Shown one piece after another: positions 41,373-52,712 of a DNA stretch of 64,000 nucleotides (position 1 is its first letter; every line of letters begins with the position of its first letter). A model generated the notes under the pieces. It was not told the DNA's origin. It saw nothing but the letters and a program-made list of their open reading frames with translations, and searched no databases. The DNA is from Mesostigma viride (lineage: Eukaryota > Streptophyta > Mesostigmatophyceae > Mesostigmatales > Mesostigmataceae), in contig RPFO01000015.1 in NCBI GenBank assembly GCA_009746045.1, forward strand, positions 968,529-1,032,528. Direction: 5' to 3'. A program made the position numbers and the translations under genes.

Positions 41373-41795
41373 ATGGCTAATAGTAATAATAGAAATAATA
41401 ATAGATATAATAATGGACTTGGGGGTTGGGATAGTGATGTATCTAGGCAACTTTACTATGCTGTGGCACATGATGGAGGCACAGGGAAAGTAGGTATTTT
41501 CTATAGCTGGGTAGACTGCAAGAACTATATAGTGGATAGGCATAGGGCTATCTTTAAGGGATTCAAGACAGCATGGGAAGCAGATAGGTTTATCCAGGAA
41601 TACATGACACGTCCAGTAGGCTTGCACGTAGAGGCACCACCTCAGGAGATTAGGACTCGCCCAATGCCTAGGGGCCGTAGCTGTGCACCCAATAGTGCAA
41701 CAGTAGAGAGCAGGACGGGGGACACACAGGCTGTCACAGTCACGTTCAGCCAACTCACTGTCAGCACCCCACCTAGGCAGCCACCTAGTTTCTAG
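41373..41795 (+). CDS. Pre-gag ORF of gypsy D, RNase HI N-terminal (viroplasmin-like) domain
   Basis: ATG at 41373; 140 residues, intact. After an Asn-rich start, residues about 27-85 read RQLYYAVAHDG...GKVGIFYSWVDCKNYIVDRHRAIFKGFKTAWEADRFIQEY, a good match to the YYAV...G.GIF.SW..CK.......A.FK.F.T..EA..F pattern of the RNase HI N-terminal/viroplasmin-like domain. A Pro/Arg-rich tail follows. It aligns with 38102-38494 in gypsy E, including the shared GLHV segment after the domain. It is a separate gene ahead of gag. The domain's hybrid-binding role is known from other proteins; here it is inferred. Confidence 0.75.
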   Translation: MANSNNRNNNRYNNGLGGWDSDVSRQLYYAVAHDGGTGKVGIFYSWVDCKNYIVDRHRAIFKGFKTAWEADRFIQEYMTRPVGLHVEAPPQEIRTRPMPRGRSCAPNSATVESRTGDTQAVTVTFSQLTVSTPPRQPPSF

Positions 41796-41954
41796 AGGAG
41801 TAGAGTACTAATTATAGCTTACTATATAATAGCTACATTAGCAGAATAACGTAGGGCAGTCGCTTGGTTGATTGCTTGTGGGCATGTGCATGGCATTTTC
41901 CTCCTTCTTCCTCTCTCCTTCCTTCCTTCTCTTGTGGATGTGGTACTGGTAAAC

Positions 41955-44077
41955 ATGCCGCGGGGTAAAAAGAAGGTACGCGGCACGACTAGGAGTCATT
42001 CCGAGGAGGGAGGTGCAGACTTGGATAGGCAGGGCAGCCCAGAGTACCAAGTACAGGAGGTATCACAACAGGGCTCGTCCTACCAGCAAGGCAGTCCTGT
42101 AGGTCACCCAGGTGAGCTGGCTAGTACCTCCCGTGAGCCGCGAAGGCCACGAGGAGCGGATAGGATGGATAATAGGGAGGAATACCAGCCGCAGCGAATG
42201 CAGGCTGAGTATAACCAGCTGATGGAACGGGCAGGTGATGAGACCCGGCCCAGATCGAATCCCACGAGTGCAGCCCAGCACCAGTCAGTGCAGCCGCAGC
42301 AACGCCCGCCCGGGCAGCCGCAGCAGCACCCAGTGCAGTCCCCACAGCAGCATTCGGAACAGCAACAGCCGTTGCCGCAGCAGTGGCAGCAGCAGCCAGT
42401 ACAGCAGCAGCAGCCACCGCCGCCGCCGCAGCAACAGTGGCAGCAGCCGCAGCAGCTTCCGCCGTTGCAGCAGCAGCAGCAGCCGCTAAGCCAGCCGACC
42501 GGGTCGCAGATGTTTGGTCCGCTTAGTCAGAACGCGGCCTATTATCACGCGCAACGTGCCCAACGATTACAACATCCCTGGGCGAGCGGTCGACGGGTTT
42601 CTTTTAGCGGTGACCTGCAGTCCAATGCGACATCGCTGTGGACCCAGGACGAGGCTAGGGTTCCACCGCCGGTATACGATGAGGCTGGGCCCGCGTCGTC
42701 CCATCCGGCGCGCAATGTCCCAGCAGCCGGACCTGCGCGGCCGAGCGTGTCGCATGGCAATAACCTCAACTTGAGTCGCATGGCACCCAGTGATCCTGGC
42801 TACGCGCATCCCTCGTCTGTCTGGCTACAACGCAGCGCGACTAGGTCAGCGCCTGCATCGGCAGATGACTCGTTGTCGATCTTTAATGTTCCGCCGTATC
42901 GCGCAGTGGGCGGACCTCGGGCCGACGCGTTTAAGGCGCCGCCCATGCCTGACTTTAAACCAGTGCCCAAGCTGCGCGCGACTATGAACCCTCGCGAGAT
43001 CGACGAATGGACGCGTATGTGGGTACAGATCTACTGGGCGTGGTGCAACCACAATGGGTGGGAGCTAGCTACCGAGGTTCTTATCTCCTACGTCGTCACC
43101 AACTGCATGGATCCCTCAGTGGTCGGCATACTCAACTGTGAGAGTGTCGCGTCGCGCTTGTACCCTCGCACAGTAGAGGAGCTACTAGAGCGCATTGAGC
43201 GCAAGCTGGTGCCCCCTGACTGGAAGCTCCACGAGCGTCTGGCTTTTTCCAAGCTACGCCAAGGCACCACCCGTTCCGCGAGTTTCTGACAGAGTTTGAA
43301 GCATTCTCGGCTCGCCTTGAGGACTTGACCTGGACCGAATATAGGGCGCGGTTCATTGAGGCGCTGAGTCCGGAACTCCTAGATGAGGTGCTAAAGCGCT
43401 TTGCTGAGATACCGTGGGAGCAGTGGGATGTGATCGAGATCCAGCAGTACCTTCTAAAGGTGTCAGATGTGCTCGCACGCCGCCGCGCAGCGGTCACCTA
43501 TCGGCATGCTGGTGCTGCACCGCGTCGCGTCCACTTCACTACGGTGGACCAAGATGGGTCCTCTGAGGACATTATCGACCACGAGCAGGAGGACGGCGAC
43601 TATGAAGCGCCCCAGGTCAATGCAATCGATGCGTCCAAGGCGCGATGCTTCCGGTGCGGCGAGGTCGGTCATCTCAAGAAGGACTGCACGCGACCACCAC
43701 GGGATCGCGATCGTGGCGACGAGCAGACGTCACCCCGTTTCTCCGGGCCTGCCTTCGGTAAGCGCCCGGAACAAGCACGGCGCCCAGACCGGCCTCGCAA
43801 CGCGGGCGAGCGCGCAGCCAAGTTGCAGGACGCCCGGCAGCGTCCCACGCAGCACCAGACGCCCCGCGCTACGGGTCCTTCGTTCCAGCGGGTGAACCGC
43901 GAGTTGAATGAGTTGTTCTCACAGCAACAGGACTCGGGTAATGGCGCCTCGGGGGTTATGGATGGCAAGGCGGTCGCCGGCTATGGGCATGGCGACGAGG
44001 AGGATGAGGTAGAGGGGGAAGAGTGGACCGGGCGGTCGAACGAGGCGGTCTCCCGGCCCTCCGTTCCTCGTGCGTAG
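41955..44077 (+). pseudogene. Gag of gypsy D
   Basis: ATG at 41955 (MPRGKKKVRGTTRS). An N-terminal Gln/Pro-rich region (poly-Gln near 42290-42490) is followed by a capsid part with NCESVASRLYPRTVEELLERIE, and after a one-base deletion near 43266 the frame continues with FREFLTEFEAFSARLEDLTW... and a CCHC knuckle CFRCGEVGHLKKDC (about 43648-43690). Stop at 44077. The pol frame (from 44023) overlaps the end of gag at -1, consistent with programmed -1 frameshifting. Confidence 0.85.
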
Positions 44078-44830
44078 TGTCCCTGCCTACACGGATAGAG
44101 GTAGATGTAGGACAGGTAGATAGGGTAGCGCAAGTCAATAACGTCGGGCAGATAGACAGCTTAGATAAGGACACCCCGTTGGTAGCGAATACCAGCGCGG
44201 GCGCAGAATCAGTCGTTCCAGTAGATAGTCGCACCCCGCTTGTAGCGAATACAAGTGCGGATGCATCCTTGGGCGAGAACTCTGCCCCAAGCACGCAGCC
44301 GGCCACGGGTAGCGCAGCGAGCTCCGACCAGCCTACGCGCGCAACTCCGGCTGGTACCCGCAACTTGCTCCTTTTTAGGGGAGGTCTGGCTGTACCGGGA
44401 TCAGCATTAGACCCCTACCTCAAGGACAAGACCGTCATGGACGTGCAGTTCATGGTGGACACGGGTGCGTCTACGTCGTTCATCAACGAGGCATTGGCGC
44501 GTCGCGCAGGATACGACATCCGGCCACATGCGACAGTGGTGAATGTGACCTATTCAGATGGTCGCAAGAGCCCCTCGCCTGGTCGGGTTTATATCAAGGC
44601 TGTGATTCAATGCATCCCCGTGGTGCTCACAGCCACGGTCGCACCGCTCGGAGCTGCCGACATCATCATCGGCATCGACTGGCTGGACGCGCAGGATGTG
44701 GACATTAGCATTCGGCGTCGCGTGGTGTGGTTCCGTGACGGTTCCTTTTGGAGTCCTGTCAGCGAATACCAAGTGCAGGGCCCCGACGTGCATAACATCA
44801 CGTGCGGGAAGTCACCCAGCCCCGCAACAA
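44078..44830 (+). CDS. Aspartic protease of gypsy D
   Basis: In the frame open from 44023. An acidic N-terminal spacer contains two TPLVANTSA repeats, then VQFMVDTGASTSFINEALARRAGY (DTG catalytic site, near 44450-44510), VTYSDGRKSPSPGR and AADIIIGIDWLD, matching the E protease in layout. Around 44810-44830 the homology ends; the RT that should follow is missing. Confidence 0.85.
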
Positions 44831-45479
44831 GTCGCTGCACAGTCGCTATCTGTTCCACACCGGTCGCACGACCCAGGACGACCTGTCTCCCGACTGGGAG
44901 GCCGCGCGCGAGGACGTGCGCGCCCCCGGGGAAAGGGAGGGGTCCCGGTCACGAGTGCCACTCAGCCACGTGGTATCGGCTCAGGGAATTTTTCACCTGC
45001 AGCGCATCGGGCCCCCTACCATTTTTTCGGAGTACGTGCACCAAACCCTTGAGGAGGAGGCGGACACGTACACGATCACTTCTGTCCTGGAGACGTTGAT
45101 TAGTCGGTTCACTGTCACGGAGCCTGCGGCCTTAGAGGCAATCAGGTCGCACCCCAAGCAGATGGGCAAGCTCCCGTGCAAGTTCCAGGACGGGCGACTC
45201 TATGTCATGGTGAGGCCAGACTGCTGGCGCCTGTACGTCCCGGAGTTATGTCGAGCGGCTCTGCTCCATGAGCTCCATGACTCTCTCGCCGGTGGCCACC
45301 AAGGGATCCACCGCTTGCTGCCACGGGCCAGAAAGAACTTCTATTGGCCAGGCATGCGAGAGTACATTGAGACGTACGTGCGCGAGTGTCCATCATGTCA
45401 GATCATGAAGTCCCGCAATACGGGCTCACAGGCGGTCCCCAGACCCTACCAGACCCGATGGGCCCTTGGGATTCCCTGA
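44831..45479 (+). pseudogene. Deletion junction and H2C2 pre-integrase domain of gypsy D
   Basis: The frame from 44802 contains a short linker of unknown origin (FHTGRTTQDDLSPDWEAARED), then typical pre-integrase sequence (KLPCKFQDGRLYVM), and the H2C2 finger: His in LHDSL and GGHQGI, Cys in ECPSCQ. RT and RNase H (about 1.6 kb in complete relatives) are absent between protease and here. A one-base frameshift near 45455 separates it from the integrase frame. Confidence 0.75.
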
Positions 45480-46456
45480 TGATGGATTTTGTTGGCCCCT
45501 TCCGGAAGACCAAGAATGGCAACAGCATGATTCTGGTTTTCCTGGACCGTTTGACGCGCATGTGTCACCTGGCACCATGTCCGGCCGAACTCACGGCCGA
45601 GGCTTGCGCTAAGCTATACCTTCACCACGTGTTCAGGTACCACGGACTCAGCCGGCAATTCATATCGGACCGAGACAAGCTGTTCACGGCCCGCTTCTGG
45701 CAGGAGTTCTTTGAATGCCTGGGCACCAAGGTGTCGCTGGGGACAGCATATCATAGCTCGTCCTCCCACCTGGTGGAGAGGCTGAACCGCACAGTGCAAG
45801 AGACCATGCGCCACTACACCGACGCGGTGGGAAGCAACTGGGAAGAGTTCTTGGGTTTGGTGGAGTTCTCCCTGAATAACGCCCCCCAGGCAGCTCATGG
45901 CTTCACACCATTCTTCCTCAACACGGGCAGGCATCCGCTCACGCCGACTGACCTTCTTACAAGCCCAGCCTTAGCTGAGAAGTCGGTCCGGCGAGACACC
46001 CTCGAAGGGGTGGAAAGGTTGCTGGTCCAGATGCGCCAGGCCCATGACAGTGCGGTCAAGGGCTACCGGGCCGCCGCAGAGCGCTACATGGCGAGGACTG
46101 CTGGCCGCCTAGATGCGCGCACGCCGGCCATCGAGGTGGGCGACTGGGTACTGGTGGAAGGCCCCCGCCTAGGACGTTTCTCTGAGAAGGTAGAGGGTGA
46201 GCTCAAGACAAAGCTCCGTCCTATGTTCCTGGGGCCACACAAGGTTCTGGAGAAGCTTGGAGATGTGATGTTCAAGGTGGACATCCCGAGCTCCTGGAAC
46301 ACTTCCTCCAACTTCCATCGAGACCAGCTCAAGTTATTCCACCAGAACTCCATCCAAGGTCGGCTCAACCCGCCGGTCCCTGTCGAGTACAACCCAGAGA
46401 CTGGAGAACAGGAAGACGAGGTGGCCGAGATCGTGGGCCACCGGGACATCAATTAA
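45386..46456 (+). CDS. Integrase of gypsy D
   Basis: Open frame of 356 residues; true translation would come from the upstream H2C2 frame. The catalytic core shows MMDFVGPF (D), FISDRDKLFTARFW (D) and HLVERLNRTVQETMRHY (E), the gypsy DDE set. The C-terminal part contains the GDWVLVEGPRLGRFS...KLRPMFLGPHKVLEKLGDVMFKVDIP pattern of a GPY/F module ending in HPD/FH..QLKLF. A short acidic tail may be a chromodomain remnant; no clear aromatic cage is seen. The core appears intact. Confidence 0.9.
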   Translation: MSIMSDHEVPQYGLTGGPQTLPDPMGPWDSLMMDFVGPFRKTKNGNSMILVFLDRLTRMCHLAPCPAELTAEACAKLYLHHVFRYHGLSRQFISDRDKLFTARFWQEFFECLGTKVSLGTAYHSSSSHLVERLNRTVQETMRHYTDAVGSNWEEFLGLVEFSLNNAPQAAHGFTPFFLNTGRHPLTPTDLLTSPALAEKSVRRDTLEGVERLLVQMRQAHDSAVKGYRAAAERYMARTAGRLDARTPAIEVGDWVLVEGPRLGRFSEKVEGELKTKLRPMFLGPHKVLEKLGDVMFKVDIPSSWNTSSNFHRDQLKLFHQNSIQGRLNPPVPVEYNPETGEQEDEVAEIVGHRDIN

Positions 46457-46633
46457 GCGTGGGAGAGGTAGACAGCGACAGTATCGCGTACGGTGGCGTT
46501 TTGCTCAGCATGATTACGAGGATTCGTGGCGAACCGAGAATGAGCTAGAAGGGTGTGAACGTCTGCTTCGCGAGTATAAGGCCGAGCATGCCCTCCACTA
46601 GGCTACCGCGAAGGTAGTAGTGGTGGGGGCGCT

Positions 46634-47517
46634 ATGACAACGGGCTTGATCACGTGTAGCCAGGATGCCGCGAAGGCACTTGTGTTATTCACGTCGATGG
46701 GTACGCACCATCGTGGTAATTGGGTCGAAAAGCATCCCCAACGCCACGTGCAAGCAGGGCCGACTCGGCGAACGGGCGGTTCTGTCACACCTGTGGTGAC
46801 ACCGATCCAGCAACAGGACGGCGATGCCGTGCGAACCATTCGGACTCAGGGCACGGGCGGAATGACGGTTCTTGTCGGGACGGGACCGACCCGGCGAACG
46901 GGCGGCTCGACCGACCCGACTAAGCTCGATTCCGAGGATATCGAGCGCAAGCAACCAGAAACGCCCCCAAGTGGAACCGGATGCCCAGCGAGGAGTTAGA
47001 CGTCGCGCATGTACGAACGAGGTGTCGGCGGGCAGCGTCTCCGCGGATTCCCAGAGTCCGCGCCGAGAATCGCGAACTTACTCCGAGCGGTTGCCCCGCG
47101 TGGAGACGTCCCGCGCCCATAAACCAGAGAGGCGTGGCCCGATACCAGCGGTGGGCTTTATATCTCCCGCGCAGGGGTCTTTGCTCGTACAGGCGGTGGC
47201 TCGACCGGCGCCATGGACGGTGGGCGCTTACGTCAGCGCGTTTCCCGGCCCACAACGAGTACGCCCCTTACACGAGTTTCCGGGTGTTCCCGTCTACATT
47301 GAACTCCCACCACCGCCGTTCGTGGCCGTCGACAGCGCGGACTATCATCGACCGCAACCGCTGCACTTTGAGGCAGGAACTCATGCGTATGTGGAGCGAG
47401 GCTCCATGCGCGAGCTAGTCTGCTTCGACTTGCACCCAGGGAGGGCGGCCCCGCGACCCCAGGACTGCCTAGAATCGACGTCAGAGGGTTCTGGTACGCG
47501 TTACGGCCCCAAGCGGG
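46634..47517 (+). pseudogene. Post-integrase ORF (ORF3) of gypsy D, 5' part
   Basis: An ATG at 46634 opens a Thr/Gly/Arg-rich stretch with repeats of a GTGPTRRTGGS type; sense then shifts to the frame running from about 46872 to the C insertion (...GPAVGFISPAQGS..., ...PGVPVYIELPPPPFVAV..., ...SGTRYGPKREL). The reading frame joins exactly with 56615 after removal of element C and one TSD copy. It is separated from the integrase stop by about 180 bases. No known domain is recognised. Confidence 0.6.
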
Positions 47518-49943
47518 AGTTAACGCCAAGCGCATTGGCGTGATCCTGATTTGGCATATCTCTGCGATTCCAGCGGCACCGGAACGAGTTCATTCCGACA
47601 AGTATCAAGAAAGTTATGGTGTTCCGACTTCCCGGTCGCGCGCGAGCGCGAGCCGGCTGTTCTTCTAAGTGGTGCGTGAATATGTGCCGACGACATATGG
47701 GGTCGACAGGAATTCCTGGGCTGACAGGAATTAGGTGCTGAACCTACGACGGTATTGGATTAATACGTCGTACGCAGGAAATAGGAACCTTAACTCGTCG
47801 TCTGTCCCAACTCAGTCCTCACAGGAGGACTGAGTTGACAATTTTCAACCGCGTGTAGCGACTAGGTGGGGGGTCCATCCCAAATGTTTTGATGTGGATC
47901 GGGGGTGTACTAGATGTCATTTTGTTGGCAAAAATACTGCATATGTGAAAACTTGACCCGAACACCTGAAAATTACACGGACGATGGGCACCCCTCGCGA
48001 ATTTGCATTTTTCGGGATAAGAACGAGTGGGAAAAATTCAATCAAATCCTCGTGCATGAAGAAAAAATATAGGCATGTAAACAATATAGTTCTTGAAACG
48101 TGGAAAAAAACTGGGCTCGATTTGGCCACTGCAACTGCCTGAAACACTTAAAAAACTCTCAGTCCTCAGGAGAGGAATGGGGCTTTTGCTAACTTTGCTA
48201 GCATGTAAGTGCGGTCATACTACACACCACCGTGGCCACCAACCATCCCAATCAACTCATTTCCCTTCAAGCATCACAGGACAACACACTTGCATCATCA
48301 TACTTCAGGTATATCATACCTTATCATGTAGTGAGAGCCTATGCATGCATGTAGGGAATGGGCTTGGATACCCTACCAACAAAGGGTTATGTTATAAGTG
48401 TCAACCACCAATATAATGGGTAGGTTAAGCATATTTCCATTGTTTCTAACAACAATAGATATGGCTATAACTGTTTTGCCTTGCCATGATGTGGCCAACA
48501 TAGTTGCTGGCACATGATGGCAGTGGTTTGTCACCAAGACTTTTCACTCACCCGTAAAAGCTTGAATGCACCCTTGACGCGGCCCGTGGCCTCAAAATCA
48601 TGCAGTATGAACGTAGCAAAAGAATAACTAACATCTATGAAGGTGTTTAAACCTGCACAGCTCCTAAAACCCTGCACAACTACACTGGGTCAAGGCAAAT
48701 GCCTGATAACATCATCTGAAAAGGGGGTTTTAGAGAGGGCAGGCAACGGTCAAGAAAGAGCATCAAGACTTGAACCTGACAACGCCTCGCAAGCTTAAAC
48801 TCATGTACGAACATCAAGAAACGAAGAGGCAACGATTATCCGGCTTTACCTGGCACGGCTGGCGTTACCTTGGCCCAGGCGGTGCCCGCAAAAGTGGCAC
48901 TTTGCGGCACATAGACCATGACGTGACAGAATGGTCGAAATACTCAAATCTATACTGTCACTCAATTTATTCTAATACAATGCATGTTAAAATGTAGAAA
49001 GAAACCTATCAGCCATTGAAATTGCGCCGGAAAGCAAGCGCAGTCATCAATTCCGTCGACCTGCCTTATCGCAGTTTTTTCCAGCAAGAACAGTGCCGAC
49101 ACCGGGTAAATCGCATCCCCGCGAGCTAAAAATGTATTTTTATCATCTTTAGGGCATGTTAAATCTATTTCCTGAGTTTGGACAGCTAACTCGTCCGCAA
49201 ACGTAAACTGCATGCATGGGCGCGAGCCGCCATGGCTAGGTCGTGCATTTCCGGAACTCGCGTTTCACGTGGAAAAGTACCCTTACCACCTGTACTTTGA
49301 CCGTACATTTAGCCGCTCATACCAAATCCAAAAAAATCCCAAAAATATGTCCAAGAAAGATCTTTTCACGTAGTATTTGAATAAATTTTGAGAGATTTTT
49401 TTTGTCAAACATTCTGACCGGGGCGAATTTTCTACGAAACCCAAAAACTCGGTCCTCTAGAGAGGACTGAGTTCAACTCAGTCCTCCGTAGAGGACCAGG
49501 GACAGACGACGAGTTAACCTGTGGTCTGTTGGTACCGCAGGCTTAGTCCTGGACTATTGGGTGCAGACGCAATAATCATTGTGGACTGTACACTGTGGTC
49601 ACTGTGCCTGTATGGCAGACCTACTGTATAGGATCTGGACGCTGTACAGGTTGTTAATACTGTACCGGGGGTGTTAATACTGAGCAGGCCTACGAGGCTG
49701 CTCAGGCCTAGCAAAGCACAGTGCACAAGTATATAAAGAAATAGGCCAGTGCCAATTGGTGAGATCTCTTGCGAGCCCGCCTCACGTGTGTTGCCTTGAC
49801 TTGGCAAACTCGTGTCTAAGCACTCACGTGCACGACTGTGCTGTAAGCCTATATTTTTAACCAAGCTCCATTCCAACCATTCTCATGATGAATCTATCCG
49901 CGCGCATTGGAATCTATCTATCCCTACACATTGCGCTTTAACT
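47518..49943 (+). repeat. 5' LTR of element C, split by pB2
   Basis: LTR sequence at 47518-47793 and 49514-49943 matches 55910-56609. A TATA box TATATAAA is at 49730-49737. Confidence 0.88.
47794..49513. mobile_element. TTAA-site non-autonomous DNA element pB2
   Basis: 1,720 bp with 15-bp inverted ends CTCGTCGTCTGTCCC / GGGACAGACGACGAG and TTAA on both sides (47790-47793, 49514-49517). A perfect 13-bp hairpin CAACTCAGTCCTC...GAGGACTGAGTTG (47808-47837) sits at the left, and similar GAGGACTGAG hairpins lie at the right (49449-49498). Internal sequence 48790-49300 is homologous in reverse orientation to 36500-36990 of pB1, although the ends differ. No transposase. Confidence 0.85.
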
Positions 49944-52589
49944 CAAATTACAACGATGTTCCGGTTCTATCAAGGCGGTTTACTGCCTGGGCTTCATCGT
50001 CGAGTTTAATCCTGCGCTGGACTGCTGCGGATACTCGCGGAATCGAGACTAGCGGATCATAGAAGGGCGCGGTACCAGATTATCGGTTTATGATGCGTTC
50101 CGGAATGGTTGAGTTCCCAACGACGGCCGAGGCTAAGTTTATCTTGGAGGTTGTTGGTGGGCGTTTGTACGCCAGGACTAGCTGGATTGGCTGCGTGAAG
50201 GTTTCCTGAGCTATCCAGATTGCGGGCACGTTATTGGCGACGAATGAGTTTCGTTGCTGGCCTGCTACGTGTTGACGAGCGCTCCTGGCTGTTTCGCATT
50301 TCCTGATGACAAGATGTTGCGGAATCGGCTTTTAGTGATCCTTGTGGGTTGCTGGGTTTTAATGGATCGAGTTATCCAGATTTATCAAGAGTCAACTGCG
50401 CATGCGGTTCGGCATGGATCGAGTCGAGATCATTGGTTGCGTTCCGGTTTGCGGCATGGCTATGCTTTGCAGCTGAGTGAAGCTACGAGTTTCAAGCGTT
50501 CGAGATTTGTCGTCAAGCGAAGGCGTTTCGCTGCCATGGGTGGCGGTCAAGCATGTTGCTGCAGTGTTGGCTACGACAAGCTCGGCTGGTGTTGACTGTC
50601 GAGTATGCTGGCGAGTTTTCGCGCATGTAGTCGACATAGCTGCGAGCTGTGCTGGTCGCGAGCTCGAGGAGCTACGCGAGGCGTCATCTGCAAGGTTGCA
50701 GTTTGTGCGGTGTGGAGTTATCCATCGTCAATCTTTCCAGATTTATATTGCAAAGCTGCAGATTGCTGTCGAGTTCTCTTTATACCGCTTGATGAGCGAT
50801 TGTGAACGGCGCTGGTGTGGGCGTGTCGGCAGCTAGAGGGTGAAGTTGTGTCGACTGCGACGAGAGAGCGTCGGCATCTGGGGAGCAGCGAGGAGAAGTT
50901 GTTCCTGGTTAATTTTCCGAGTCGCGGGTGACGGTGTCGACAAGCGGCAAGGTCGGCGGTGTTGTTGTAATTAATAATGGCAGTGCTGCGCGACGTGATG
51001 ATTGCATTGCTGCGACGCGAGGACGTCGGGCATCGACTGCGGCGAGAGACGGCAGCAAGAAGAGCGGATGGCCAGGCGAAGTATCGCGGGGCGACTAGAA
51101 TGTCACAGGCGACCTGGCGAGACGCGAGTATGCTGGCGCGAGTCGCAGGCGACTGGGTATGTCGCGAGCGACTGGGTGTGCCGCAGGCGACTGGGTATGT
51201 CGCGAGCGACCGGGTATGTCGCAGGCGGCAGATCTAGAGTATGTAGAGCGATGGCAAATGATGGCTGCAGGTTGCAGTTAATTGCATATTTGCTCTCAGC
51301 ATTCCACTGCTATATGTGGTATGGCGCTATGAGAATCATGGCATTGAGGCCGTGATTGCAGAACTCGTGGAGTTTGCAAGGAATTAATGGATGGTGCGTC
51401 CATCATTAGTTGGCGCGCGTGTACGTGACTGGCAGGCAGCTCCTACAAGGTCAGCATTTCCTGAGTCAGCGACTGGCAGGCAGGGATGGTTTTGTTGGTC
51501 GGGGGTAGCCAGATAACGTATAAGGCGAGAGCTGAAGGGTTCCCATAGCCGGAGGTCTCGCTGAAGACGTGCTGTTTCTGGGTCATGTATGCAGTAGCCG
51601 AAGCACAGTTGTGCTGTTCTGCGTGTGAAGGGGCTTGAGGGCCAAGTAACATGCCGTTTTCTCCACCGCTTGTATGTTGAGTGTGTCCCCGAGCGGGTGT
51701 TGAGTACATCATTCCTGTTAAGGGATATGTGAGGGACAGCCCCAGGCTCGGTCTAGCATGGTGTTGCTATTCCTTGAAGCATGAACACACTGGGGGATCA
51801 GATGCTGAATGTGTTTCCAAAATTACTGCAATAATTTGACGGTTGTTGGTGACTGGCCTGTTTGCACAGGGTCAGGTTGAGCTCCCATGTGATCTCTGTA
51901 TTGATGTGTGAGGGTGGGCAACTCACAGCATTGTGCAGAATGCCCCTGGTCTAGTTCATGACAGGGAAGGGCACCCTTATTACAGTTGTATAAGGGTGTG
52001 GATAAGGGCCTCGCGGTTGGCCGTTACCACCATGTGCTGGTGTGTAATTAGTGATCGAGACCCAGGAAGTACCTCTTCTGGATTGAAGTGTGGGAAGGGT
52101 CTAACAAGTGTTCGGTTTGATGTTTTGATTTGTGCCAACAATCTGAAGTCAAGCATTTGCATCTGATTTTCAAGGTTTAGGCAGCTGGGCTTGGCGTGGT
52201 GAGCCAGGTGGAAACCAGTTGGCCATAAATGCTTTGAGTGGTTTTGGAAACATCACCTTAGCAATAATATGCCTGTTCTGTGATCAGCCATTCAAGGACA
52301 GGTAAGCTGATGGGAGTCAGTTATACCTGGGTACCTGAGCTTTGCCAGCTGCAGGTGTAATGCAGAGGATCAGTTTGCTACAGCTGTATCGAGGCCCCAG
52401 GGTGACCCTGGCCAGGCCCCTGGGTACCTTCATATACGGTGGTTGGGCAAGCAGACAGGCAGGCTGCACCCCTGGATTGATCGGCCAAACACCAGGCCTG
52501 ATCGGGTGTGCGCCTATAACTGCGTTGGGAGGATTCCCAGAGAGATTTTAATGTTGTGGTCTTGGCTAGGCAAAGCACAAGACGGTGCC
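49944..52589 (+). other. Element C internal region, 5' part, no intact gene
   Basis: Begins CAAATTACAACGATG just after the LTR, where ORF1 starts in A and B; here the ATG at 49955 gives only MFRFYQGGLLPGLHRRV. Many GCGACTGGGTATGTCGC-type short tandem repeats lie at 51130-51230. No gag or integrase is recognisable. Confidence 0.6.
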
Positions 52590-52712
52590 AAGATGGCTAG
52601 CATGCTCATCCAGGTGCTACGTCCTGAGGCTGCTAACATTAAAGTGGATACCAATGCTCAGGTCTCTGACATGGGATCTTGGTCAGCATACAGGAGAACT
52701 GCTGGTCGGTGA
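52590..52712 (+). pseudogene. Protease remnant of element C
   Basis: The stretch AANIKVDTNAQVSDMGSWSAYRRTAG aligns with the element B protease (ALEVDTNSQVSIIGTRAAAGY). It confirms that the DTN-Q-V-S active site variant is a family trait. Confidence 0.6.

Noticed and set aside
46603-46954. Minus-strand frames opposite the gypsy D ORF3 start
   Set aside because: They are complements of the GGCGAACGGGCGG repeats in the plus-strand ORF and have no independent support.
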